NCBI GenBank assembly: GCA_025457815.1
Contig: JALOTQ010000004.1
Coordinates: 1 to 37,513, forward strand
DNA length: 37,513 nt
DNA from: Thermoplasmata archaeon
GTDB lineage: Archaea; Thermoplasmatota; Thermoplasmata; UBA10834
Reading direction: 5' to 3'
In this document: one piece after another, positions 31,448 to 37,513 of the stretch
Position numbering within the stretch: the first letter of the stretch is position 1
How the letters are laid out: each line of letters opens with the position of its first letter
Notes under the pieces: model-generated
Seen by the model: only the letters and a program-made list of their open reading frames with translations
Database searches by the model: none
Told to the model about the DNA's origin: nothing
Made by a program: the position numbers and the translations under genes

Positions 31448-31894
31448 ATGGTGAAAATGCTGGTACCATACCCAGAGAACTGCACTGGCTGCAGGTTCTG
31501 CGAGATGGCTTGCTCCGTCTACCACGACGGGAAGGTCAACCACGCGGATGCCAGGCTGCAAGTTCACAGAAGGAATGTGAAAGTCGACTTCCCGTCCGTG
31601 TGCACGCACTGCGTATCGTGCGGCGAGGACTGCTGCGTTCTGCACTGTCCCGTCGAGGCGATCAAGAAGGAGAACGGCATCGTGCACGTGAACCAGGACG
31701 AGTGCACCGCGTGCGGCACATGCGTGGAGGTGTGCCCGTTCGGGGTCATGCGGATGGAGGAGAAGGCGTTCAACTGCGACCTATGCGGTGGGGACCCGAC
31801 CTGCGTCAAGTTCTGCCCGATGAAGGCCATAGTCTATGAGGAGCCCAAGCCGGAGCAGTATGAGAAGGTCAAGAAGCTCCTGAAGGAGGTCTGA
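31448..31894 (+). CDS. Four-cluster [4Fe-4S] ferredoxin-like electron transfer protein
   Basis: This 148-residue protein belongs to the HycB/DmsB-like polyferredoxin family. Cysteine groups appear in order as CTGCRFCEMAC, CTHCVSCGEDCCVLHCP, CTACGTCVEVCP and CDLCGGDPTCVKFCP, enough for four [4Fe-4S] clusters. It lies directly before an aldehyde ferredoxin oxidoreductase gene, with a 2-base gap, and its 3' end carries the GGAGGT ribosome binding site of that gene. It is thus the probable electron acceptor or relay of that enzyme. Confidence 0.92.
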   Translation: MVKMLVPYPENCTGCRFCEMACSVYHDGKVNHADARLQVHRRNVKVDFPSVCTHCVSCGEDCCVLHCPVEAIKKENGIVHVNQDECTACGTCVEVCPFGVMRMEEKAFNCDLCGGDPTCVKFCPMKAIVYEEPKPEQYEKVKKLLKEV

Positions 31895-31896
31895 AT

Positions 31897-33726
31897 ATGA
31901 AGGGTTACACTGGCAAGATACTCAAGGTGGACCTCACGGAGGAGAAGTCCCATGAGAGGACCTTCGACGAGAGCTACGCCAGGAAGTACCTGGGAGGCCA
32001 GGGTTTCGCTGTCGAGCTGGTCTATCACGGGGTCCCTAAGGGCTCGGATCCGCTCGGGCCGAAGAACGTGCTCGCGATGGCCGGAGGCACTTTCGACGGG
32101 TTCCCGGTCGGCACCGGAGGCAAGGTCGCTTTCGCCGCGAAGTCGCCTGCGACAGGGACCCTCGCGGAGAGCATCATGGGAGGCTCGATCGGGCCTGAAC
32201 TCAGGCACGCAGGCTACGATGCGCTAGAGATAGTCGGCAAGGCCGAGAGCCCATCCTACATCTGGATCGACAACGGGACTGTAGAGGTCAAGGACGCCTC
32301 TGACCTATGGGGCAAGGACACGCGCGAGGTCCCGGAGATACTGAAGAAGCGCCACGGCTGGGACGTCAAGGTGGCGTGCATAGGAGTCGCCGGGGAGAAG
32401 CTGTCCCGGCTGGCATCGATAGACTGCGACGACAGGCAGGCCGGAAGGGCGGGGCTCGGCGCGGTCATGGGTTCGAAGAACCTGAAGGCGATCGTGATCA
32501 GGGGAACGAAGGACCTGGTGCCCGCGGACCCGAAGAAGCTCCTCGACCTGGCGCTCCACTACCAGAAGATCTACGAGGCCGCGCCGTCGTTCGTGGAGGA
32601 CACGAAGTACGGCACGGGCGAGTTCCTCGGCTGGGTCAACAAGGACAGGGGCGTGTTCCCGACCAGGAACTGGCAGGAAGGAGTCTTCAACGAGCGTGAG
32701 AAGATCGACCCCTACTATTGGGCCACGAGGTATGTCACCAAGAACAAGGCCTGCTTCGCGTGCACGAAGCCCTGCGGGAAGCTGTTCGAGGTCAAGTCAG
32801 GGAAGTTCGCGGGAGTCGCCATTGATGGGATCGAGTACGAGACCCTCTACTCCCTTGGCGGCGCGTGCGGCAACTCCGACGTGGAGTCTGTCGCGAAGGC
32901 GAACGAGCTGTGCGACCTCCTCGGCCTGGACACGATCTCCGCCGGCGTGACCGTCGGGTTCGCCATGGAGCTGTTCCAGAGGGGCATAATAACTGAGAGC
33001 GAGACGGGAGTGAACCTCGCCTGGAGCAACGCCTCTGACGCCGTCCCGAAGATGATCGAGATGATGGGGAACAGGAAGGGGTTCGGCGACGTGCTCGCGG
33101 ACGGCGTGAAGGTGGCCGCTGGGAAGATCGGCAAAGGTTCAGAGAGGTATGCGATCCACACCAAGGGCATGGAACCACCAGCGTACGATGTCAGGGGAAT
33201 GAAGGGCCATGGGCTGGCGTACATGACCTCCACGAGAGGAGCGTGCCACCTGAGGGCCGGGTTCTACGCCCCCGAGCTGGTCGGCAAGTTCTGGAAGTGG
33301 GAGGGCATAGACAGGTTCTCGGCCGTGGGCAAGGGCTTCATGGTCTCCCAGACGGAGAACTTCATGTGTGTCTACGACTCGGTCGGCCTGTGCAAGTTTT
33401 CGCGAGGGTTCTATCTCATCGCGAAGCTCCCTGAGGTCATCGAGGCGATAACCGGATTGAAGTTCAGCGAGGATGAGCTCCTCAAGATAGGCGAGAGGAT
33501 ACACAACATGAAAGGGAACTTCAACGCCAGGGAGGGCGTCCTGAGGAAGGACTGGCTGCTTCCCGCGCGCATACTCGAGGACCCAATACCCGAGGGCGTC
33601 TCCAAGGGCTCCAAGATATCCGTCGATGAGATGAACCTCATGCTCGACGACTACATGAAGGCCCGCGGGTGGACGAGCGACGGTGTGCCCACGCCTGAGA
33701 AGCTCAAGGAACTCGGAATAGAGTGA
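31897..33726 (+). CDS. Tungsten-containing aldehyde ferredoxin oxidoreductase family
   Basis: This 609-residue protein begins with the AOR hallmarks MKGYTGKILKVDLTEEK and YLGGQGF. The [4Fe-4S] ligands are Cys286, 289, 293 and distant Cys499 (in DSVGLCKF). The pterin-binding segments GRAGLGAVMGSKNLKAI and AYDVRGMKGHGLAYMTS are intact. The enzyme oxidises aldehydes, or the reverse, with a tungsten-bispterin centre. In peptide fermenters it often clears aldehydes derived from 2-oxo acids. It forms a two-gene operon with the preceding ferredoxin. The exact substrate subclass (AOR, FOR, GOR, WOR-like) cannot be fixed from sequence reading alone. Confidence 0.94.
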   Translation: MKGYTGKILKVDLTEEKSHERTFDESYARKYLGGQGFAVELVYHGVPKGSDPLGPKNVLAMAGGTFDGFPVGTGGKVAFAAKSPATGTLAESIMGGSIGPELRHAGYDALEIVGKAESPSYIWIDNGTVEVKDASDLWGKDTREVPEILKKRHGWDVKVACIGVAGEKLSRLASIDCDDRQAGRAGLGAVMGSKNLKAIVIRGTKDLVPADPKKLLDLALHYQKIYEAAPSFVEDTKYGTGEFLGWVNKDRGVFPTRNWQEGVFNEREKIDPYYWATRYVTKNKACFACTKPCGKLFEVKSGKFAGVAIDGIEYETLYSLGGACGNSDVESVAKANELCDLLGLDTISAGVTVGFAMELFQRGIITESETGVNLAWSNASDAVPKMIEMMGNRKGFGDVLADGVKVAAGKIGKGSERYAIHTKGMEPPAYDVRGMKGHGLAYMTSTRGACHLRAGFYAPELVGKFWKWEGIDRFSAVGKGFMVSQTENFMCVYDSVGLCKFSRGFYLIAKLPEVIEAITGLKFSEDELLKIGERIHNMKGNFNAREGVLRKDWLLPARILEDPIPEGVSKGSKISVDEMNLMLDDYMKARGWTSDGVPTPEKLKELGIE

Positions 33727-33771
33727 CCGCTTCGAAAGAAACCCGAGAAACCCTTTCCGACATTTCTCTGT

Positions 33772-34119
33772 TCATATCATCTTGATGGTCTCAGCGAGCT
33801 CGCTGACCTTCTTGAGCGCCATGCCGGTGTCGGCCTTCTTGGGGATGACCGTGACTATGAGGGCCTTTCTTCCCGCGCCCACGACTATCATCCTCGCGTC
33901 CTCGCTCTCGACGGTGACGTGCAGCGGGGAGCCCACGCGAAGCTCCGAGTTGGCGGTCGACGCCGCGCCCAGCAGCGTGGCGCACATGATCGAGAAGGTC
34001 TCCATCGACACGCCCTCTGGGACGTCTCCGGCTATGACCAGGCCGTCCCTGCTGATGACCGCCGACGCGACGGCGCCACAGCTTTGTCTGAGTGCTCGCA
34101 GTGCGGGCTTCAGCTCCAT
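33772..34119 (-). CDS. Roadblock/LC7 domain protein
   Basis: This 115-residue single-domain protein has the roadblock/LC7 pattern: an N-terminal helix (LKPALRALRQSCG), strands AVISRDGLVIAGDVPEG and a helix TFSIMCATLLGAAS. Then come strands HVTVESEDARMIVVGAGRKA, ALIVTVIPKK and a final helix (ALKKVSELAETIKMI). Such proteins dimerise and regulate small Ras-like GTPases, as MglB does for MglA in bacteria. It is the second gene of a pair: its ATG lies 4 bases after the stop of a V4R-domain gene, with GGAGGA in that gene's end. The only Ras-like GTPase seen is at 15841-16350, also next to a V4R protein. Confidence 0.85.
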   Translation of the reverse strand: MELKPALRALRQSCGAVASAVISRDGLVIAGDVPEGVSMETFSIMCATLLGAASTANSELRVGSPLHVTVESEDARMIVVGAGRKALIVTVIPKKADTGMALKKVSELAETIKMI

Positions 34120-34123
34120 CCTG

Positions 34124-34537
34124 TTACTCTCCTCCGCTGATTGGTTCTACCTTGAATACGCAGTGCTTGTCTCCCTTGCTGACGCACTCGATCTCCTCGC
34201 AGTGCAGGCGTCTGTGTGCCTGCGCCTCGTAAATCTTCCTGACGATGCCCCTCAGCCTGTGGCAGGTCGCACCGTCGGCCTGACCGGACTCGATTGACCC
34301 CTCCGCAACCGCCGTGGACTCCTCGAAGACTATGTTATCCACCCACCCGCGCGCGCGAAGCAGGTTGGCGCAGATCTCGAAGTACTTCTCGGGCTCCTGA
34401 GACGCTATCTTCGCCATCTCCTCTCCGAGTATCATGCCCTCCCGGAAGAAGAGGCCGTAGCAGGCCTGAGACATGACGCCCTCGTAGAGCTTCCTTATCT
34501 CCTCGAACTCCGCCTGGGAGAGCTTGACGAATTTCAT
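34124..34537 (-). CDS. V4R-domain (hydrocarbon-binding-like) protein
   Basis: This 137-residue protein has a helical N-terminal part (AEFEEIRKLYEGVMSQACYG) and a V4R-like C-terminal half with the cysteines GATCHRLRGIV, EEIECVSKGDKHC and VFKVEP. The same three-Cys layout occurs in the V4R domain of the V4R-DUF835 protein at 14909-15841. V4R domains are proposed to bind small hydrophobic molecules and possibly metal. It is first in an operon with the roadblock protein and has a TATA-like box about 33 bases before its ATG. A sensor role feeding the roadblock partner is an inference. Confidence 0.78.
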   Translation of the reverse strand: MKFVKLSQAEFEEIRKLYEGVMSQACYGLFFREGMILGEEMAKIASQEPEKYFEICANLLRARGWVDNIVFEESTAVAEGSIESGQADGATCHRLRGIVRKIYEAQAHRRLHCEEIECVSKGDKHCVFKVEPISGGE

Positions 34538-34565
34538 GGCTTCCGCTGTGGGATTTGAGTCAGGC

Positions 34566-34575
34566 GTATTTAATG
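34566..34575 (-). promoter_or_regulatory. TATA-like box of the V4R-roadblock pair
   Basis: On the minus strand it reads cattaaatac, centred 33 bases before the ATG at 34537, predicting a nearly leaderless transcript. Confidence 0.55.
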
Positions 34576-34714
34576 TTTGGTTCGCGTTTCTCAGGCCAGA
34601 TACTCACCCAGAGCGCCGGCCAGGGCGTCCTGTGATGGCGGTCTCGTGGCCGCTCCCCACTGCCTCCGAGGAGATACTTCTGGAATCTTTCCAGTTGGCC
34701 AGCTCACTACCCTA

Positions 34715-34724
34715 AGCTTTTATG
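34715..34724 (+). promoter_or_regulatory. TATA-like box of the AMMECR1-pyrC operon
   Basis: The sequence agcttttatg is centred 33 bases before ATG 34752. It overlaps an earlier in-frame ATG at 34722, which therefore cannot be the start. Confidence 0.55.
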
Positions 34725-34751
34725 GACGGGATTCGTTCTGCACCCGATAGG

Positions 34752-35378
34752 ATGTACTCTGACGAGGAGGGCAAGCTTGCCGTGCGAATCGCGAGAGGGA
34801 TCGTCGAGAGTCACGTAAGGAAGACCAAGTTCGCTCTGCCTGACCTCCCCAAGATATTCAAGGAGAAGTCGGGAGTCTTCGTCACGCTAACCACATACCC
34901 CGGGGACGACCTCAGGGGCTGCATCGGATACCCCGAACCCATGATGGCCCTCATCGACGCGCTGAAGGACGCTGCGGCAAGTGCCGCGTCGAGGGACCCG
35001 AGGTTCCCGGCGGTCCGGCCCGAGGAGCTCGACAAGGTCAAGGTCGAGGTCAGCCTGCTGACGCCGCCTGAGGAGATCAAGGTCAACAAGCCCAAGGAGT
35101 ATGTCGGACATGTCAGGATAGGCGAGGATGGCCTGATCATGCAGAGAGGCTTTTCGAGGGGGCTGCTGCTCCCTCAGGTACCCGTTGAGTGGAGCTGGGA
35201 CGCAGAGGAGTTCCTGTGCCAGTGCTGCATGAAGGCCGGCCTGACGCCTGACGCATGGCTTCAGCAGGGCACCAAGGTCTTCAAGTTCCAGGCGGAGGTC
35301 TTCTCCGAGGACAAGCCAAACGGGGAGGTCAGGCGCAGGTCGCTGAGTGAAGAACATGGAGCTTGTGGTGGACGGTAA
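34752..35378 (+). CDS. AMMECR1-domain protein
   Basis: About 208 residues covering the whole AMMECR1 domain. VTLTTYPGDDLRGCIGYPEP carries the invariant LRGCIG motif. Then follow ALKDAAASAASRDPRFPAV, the VEVSLLTPPEEI segment and GLIMQRGFSRGLLLPQVPVE. The family is conserved in archaea and eukaryotes; its biochemical role is unsettled, though it often sits with MEMO and radical SAM genes. ATG 34752 is preferred because a TATA-like box overlaps the earlier ATG at 34722. Its 3' end overlaps the start of the dihydroorotase gene, so they form an operon. Confidence 0.92.
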   Translation: MYSDEEGKLAVRIARGIVESHVRKTKFALPDLPKIFKEKSGVFVTLTTYPGDDLRGCIGYPEPMMALIDALKDAAASAASRDPRFPAVRPEELDKVKVEVSLLTPPEEIKVNKPKEYVGHVRIGEDGLIMQRGFSRGLLLPQVPVEWSWDAEEFLCQCCMKAGLTPDAWLQQGTKVFKFQAEVFSEDKPNGEVRRRSLSEEHGACGGR

Positions 35379-36618
35379 CTGCTTCGTAGCCGGCAGGATG
35401 CAGAAGTGCTGCGTGGGCATCGAAGGCGGCAAGATCGTCAAGATAGCCAAGGTGCTTGAGGGTGAGAAGGTCCTCAACTTCGGCAACAAGCTCGTGCTGC
35501 CAGCGGCCATCGACGGGCACGTCCATTTCAGGGAGCCAGGCATGACGGACAAGGAGGATTTCGCGTCGGGCTCAGAGGCGGCACTGTGCGGCGGCGTCAC
35601 CTGCGTGCTCGAAATGCCCAACACGAGACCGTCGACGACGACGGTCGCCTCCATCAGGGAGAAGAAGAAGGCTGCTTCGGCAAAGAGCCTGGTCGACTTC
35701 GGGCTGTTCGCGGGCGTGAAGCCAGGCATGGATGTGGAGGCCCTGGCGAAGGAGGCTGCCGCGTTCAAACTATACATGGGCAGCACCACGGGAGACCTTC
35801 TAGTCCCTGATATCCTGGAGGTCAAGAAGGAACTGGCCCGGATAGCTAGGACTGGGAAGGTGCTCGCGGTCCACGCGGAGGACGAGAACCTGCGCAGGAA
35901 GGACCCTGAGAACGACCTCGAAGGACACCTCAGGAATAGGCCGAACGAATGCGAGACGACTGCGATCAAGACCATCAGGAACGCCTACCGAGGGGATCGG
36001 CTGCACATCTGCCACGTCTCCGCAAGACAGTCACTCTTCGAGGTGAAAGGGCGGACTGGATTGACCTGCGAGGTCACGCCCCATCATCTGCTGTTCGACA
36101 CGACCAGTCGCCTTGGGGCGCTAATCAAAGTCAACCCGCCAATCAGGAGGAGGGAGGACCGACAAGCCCTGTTCCAGGCCCTCAAGGGCGGCTCCATCGA
36201 CATGGTCGCGTCGGACCACGCGCCTCACCTGCTTGAGGAGAAGGAAGATGACTTCGAGTACGCGCTCACGGGCACGCCGGGCGTCGAAACGCTGGTCCCG
36301 CTGATGCTGCAACTGGTGAGGGAGAACCACCTGGCGATTGACTTGGTGATTAGGATGCTTTGCGAGCGACCCGGGGAGATCTATGGATTGCCAAAGGGCA
36401 GGATAGCGGCGGGATACGATGCCGACCTGATTGTCGTCGACATGCTCGCGGGAGAGTACATCAAGGCCGACAAGCTGCACTCCAAGTGCGGATGGACGGC
36501 CTACGAGGACATGCCTGCAATCTTCCCCAAAGCGGTCTTCTTGAGGGGAGAGCTGATGGTCGAGAACCGCAGCCGTGTCGGCGAACGGAAAGGAAGGGAC
36601 ATCGTTGGCTCGACCTGA
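35356..36618 (+). CDS. pyrC: Dihydroorotase
   Basis: About 420 residues. The binuclear metal-site residues of a type I dihydroorotase are visible: DGHVHFREPG (His-x-His), a Lys in AFKLYMGSTTGD that would be carboxylated, the His in AVHAEDE, the His in ICHVSARQ and the Asp in SDHAPH. EMPNTRPSTT and VTPHHLLFD are further family segments. It cyclises carbamoyl aspartate in pyrimidine synthesis. GTG 35347 is an alternative start, but MELVVDG at ATG 35356 fits the family start and has GAGTGA 5 bases upstream. The start overlaps AMMECR1 by 23 bases. The next gene begins inside its 3' end. Confidence 0.94.
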   Translation: MELVVDGNCFVAGRMQKCCVGIEGGKIVKIAKVLEGEKVLNFGNKLVLPAAIDGHVHFREPGMTDKEDFASGSEAALCGGVTCVLEMPNTRPSTTTVASIREKKKAASAKSLVDFGLFAGVKPGMDVEALAKEAAAFKLYMGSTTGDLLVPDILEVKKELARIARTGKVLAVHAEDENLRRKDPENDLEGHLRNRPNECETTAIKTIRNAYRGDRLHICHVSARQSLFEVKGRTGLTCEVTPHHLLFDTTSRLGALIKVNPPIRRREDRQALFQALKGGSIDMVASDHAPHLLEEKEDDFEYALTGTPGVETLVPLMLQLVRENHLAIDLVIRMLCERPGEIYGLPKGRIAAGYDADLIVVDMLAGEYIKADKLHSKCGWTAYEDMPAIFPKAVFLRGELMVENRSRVGERKGRDIVGST

Positions 36619-37513
36619 TGACTCGATTGAGATTGACTACTCGGAGGTGAAGGACCGTACCTACCGATGCTTGGATGGATGCGGCCTGTGCTGTCTGTGC
36701 CAGCCAGAGCTGCTTCCAGAGGAGGAGAAGAAGTTCAGAGGCAGGCCTGAACTCTCCGAAGGTATCACAGAGAAGCACATATCGCCGGAGGTTCGAGGCG
36801 CGGCAATCAAGCTCAGGGGGGCTCATGGATCCTGTTACTTCCTCTCCAATAAGAGGTGCAGGATCTACGGCGACAGACCACATTACTGCAGGGCCTTTCC
36901 CATCAACGTTTTCGTAGGATGGAGGATCCAGCTCAATGCCAACCTGTCGTGCAGAGGTATGGCTCTGGAAGGGGAGGACCTCGAGCAGGTGTCCAGGTCA
37001 ATAATCGACGGATTCGGGAATGAGAGGTTGGCACGGGAGCTCAAGACAGCCAAGACTGTCTTCACGCAATTCGTCCAGAACACGCGAGCTGCTTGGGTGG
37101 CCCAGTCGTTCACTTCACTCAGGGGCTCCGCCGCGCTGCTGATGGACGAGATGGTGGACCGCACGGGCATCGCCAGATTGCTCACATATGCGGAGCACGG
37201 AAGGACGAAGCAGAACGCTCCCGGGGCAGACATCGCGAAGCTCGTTCGGAAGACCGACGCTGAGGCTGATGTCGACGAAAGAGCGGTGATCGATGGCACT
37301 GAGCTGTTCGACCTGCCCGACCTCAGCCTGCTGCCGATATACATCGACGAGCAGAGCAATTGGAGGATCTTCAGGTTGGTCGGGAAGGAAATCATCGGCT
37401 ATGTCCTGGACGAGGATGGCTCAACCTCGGAGTTCTCGAGAACCGCACCGACCGAGGTCGACCTGCTGCCCATGGACTCAGCTGCACAGGCTGCGATGAA
37501 GGACTACCTCGCC
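36605..37513 (+). CDS. YkgJ-family cysteine cluster protein, 5' part
   Basis: The frame is open from TTG 36605 to the window end, 303 codons without a stop. Near the N-terminus it has YRCLDGCGLCCLCQPELLPE, and later GSCYFLSNKRCRIYGDRPHY followed by CRAFP. This is the CxxCC / CxIY..RP..CR pattern of the YkgJ (UPF0153) family, thought to bind an iron-sulfur cluster or zinc. About 200 residues follow with no recognised domain, so it is longer than the minimal family. The TTG overlaps the dihydroorotase stop by 14 bases and has a GGAAGGGA ribosome binding site. It belongs to the same operon. Confidence 0.75.
   Translation, partial: MARPDDSIEIDYSEVKDRTYRCLDGCGLCCLCQPELLPEEEKKFRGRPELSEGITEKHISPEVRGAAIKLRGAHGSCYFLSNKRCRIYGDRPHYCRAFPINVFVGWRIQLNANLSCRGMALEGEDLEQVSRSIIDGFGNERLARELKTAKTVFTQFVQNTRAAWVAQSFTSLRGSAALLMDEMVDRTGIARLLTYAEHGRTKQNAPGADIAKLVRKTDAEADVDERAVIDGTELFDLPDLSLLPIYIDEQSNWRIFRLVGKEIIGYVLDEDGSTSEFSRTAPTEVDLLPMDSAAQAAMKDYLA

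Noticed and set aside
1-37513. CRISPR arrays, insertion sequences, prophage or integrase genes
   Set aside because: No regularly spaced direct repeats, terminal inverted repeats flanking a transposase, or phage-type genes were seen on either strand.

Overview
The window is a GC-rich, gene-dense piece of an archaeal chromosome. Archaeal markers seen directly are ribosomal protein S3Ae (eS1), two intron-containing tRNAs, TATA-like boxes about 25-33 bases before many start codons with little or no leader, and a Get3/ArsA-type ATPase. Together with bacterial-type MutS/MutL, zinc-LID adenylate kinase, HdrBC, a trimethylamine-methyltransferase-like protein and a very large PKD-repeat substrate-binding protein, this fits an anaerobic heterotrophic member of Thermoplasmatota. 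The lineage is an inference, not something proven by the sequence.

Layout. 1-618: 3' end of an MttB-family methyltransferase. 624-4917 (minus): mutL-mutS pair. 5085-6619: a membrane protein gene broken by an in-frame TAG, then RNase HI. 6627-7239 (minus): zinc-ribbon membrane protein and tRNA-Gln with intron. 7627-9015: a Cys/Gly/Asp-rich exported protein, a shared terminator, and adk behind a long inverted repeat. 9144-13607: FAD-linked oxidase, site-2-type protease, a zinc ribbon-PUA-PAPS reductase-ferredoxin fusion and a small zinc-ribbon protein. 13699-14415: a PrsW-like membrane protease. 14431-16350 (minus): a three-gene operon of a Ras-like GTPase, a V4R-DUF835 protein and a zinc-ribbon/winged-helix protein. 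16522-19271: ABC-2 exporter plus a LysR/ModE-type regulator. 19328-21233: hdrC-hdrB and two small proteins. 21293-28788: an M20 hydrolase and an oligopeptide ABC transporter (binding protein and two permeases, no ATPases here). 28902-31356: rpS3Ae, tRNA-Met(CAT) with intron, ArsA/Get3-like ATPase and a small helical protein. 31448-33726: polyferredoxin and tungsten aldehyde ferredoxin oxidoreductase. 33772-34537 (minus): V4R protein and roadblock/LC7 protein. 34752-37513: AMMECR1, dihydroorotase and a truncated cysteine-cluster protein.

How the genes work together. Peptide uptake (binding protein and permeases), an M20 peptidase-like hydrolase, AOR with its ferredoxin, a lactate/glycolate-type oxidase and HdrBC suggest fermentation of peptides and organic acids with ferredoxin- and thiol-linked electron transfer. 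The most unusual theme is signalling. A Ras-like GTPase is translationally coupled to a V4R-DUF835 protein, and about 18 kb away a roadblock/LC7 protein, the usual partner of such GTPases, is coupled to a second V4R protein. This may be a GTPase/roadblock/V4R sensory system.

Stop-codon use (TGA most often, TAG in 11 genes including S3Ae, TAA in 4) shows TAG is an ordinary stop here. The in-frame TAG at 5424 is therefore more likely a nonsense mutation or sequence error than pyrrolysine. No CRISPR array, insertion sequence, rRNA or prophage was seen.
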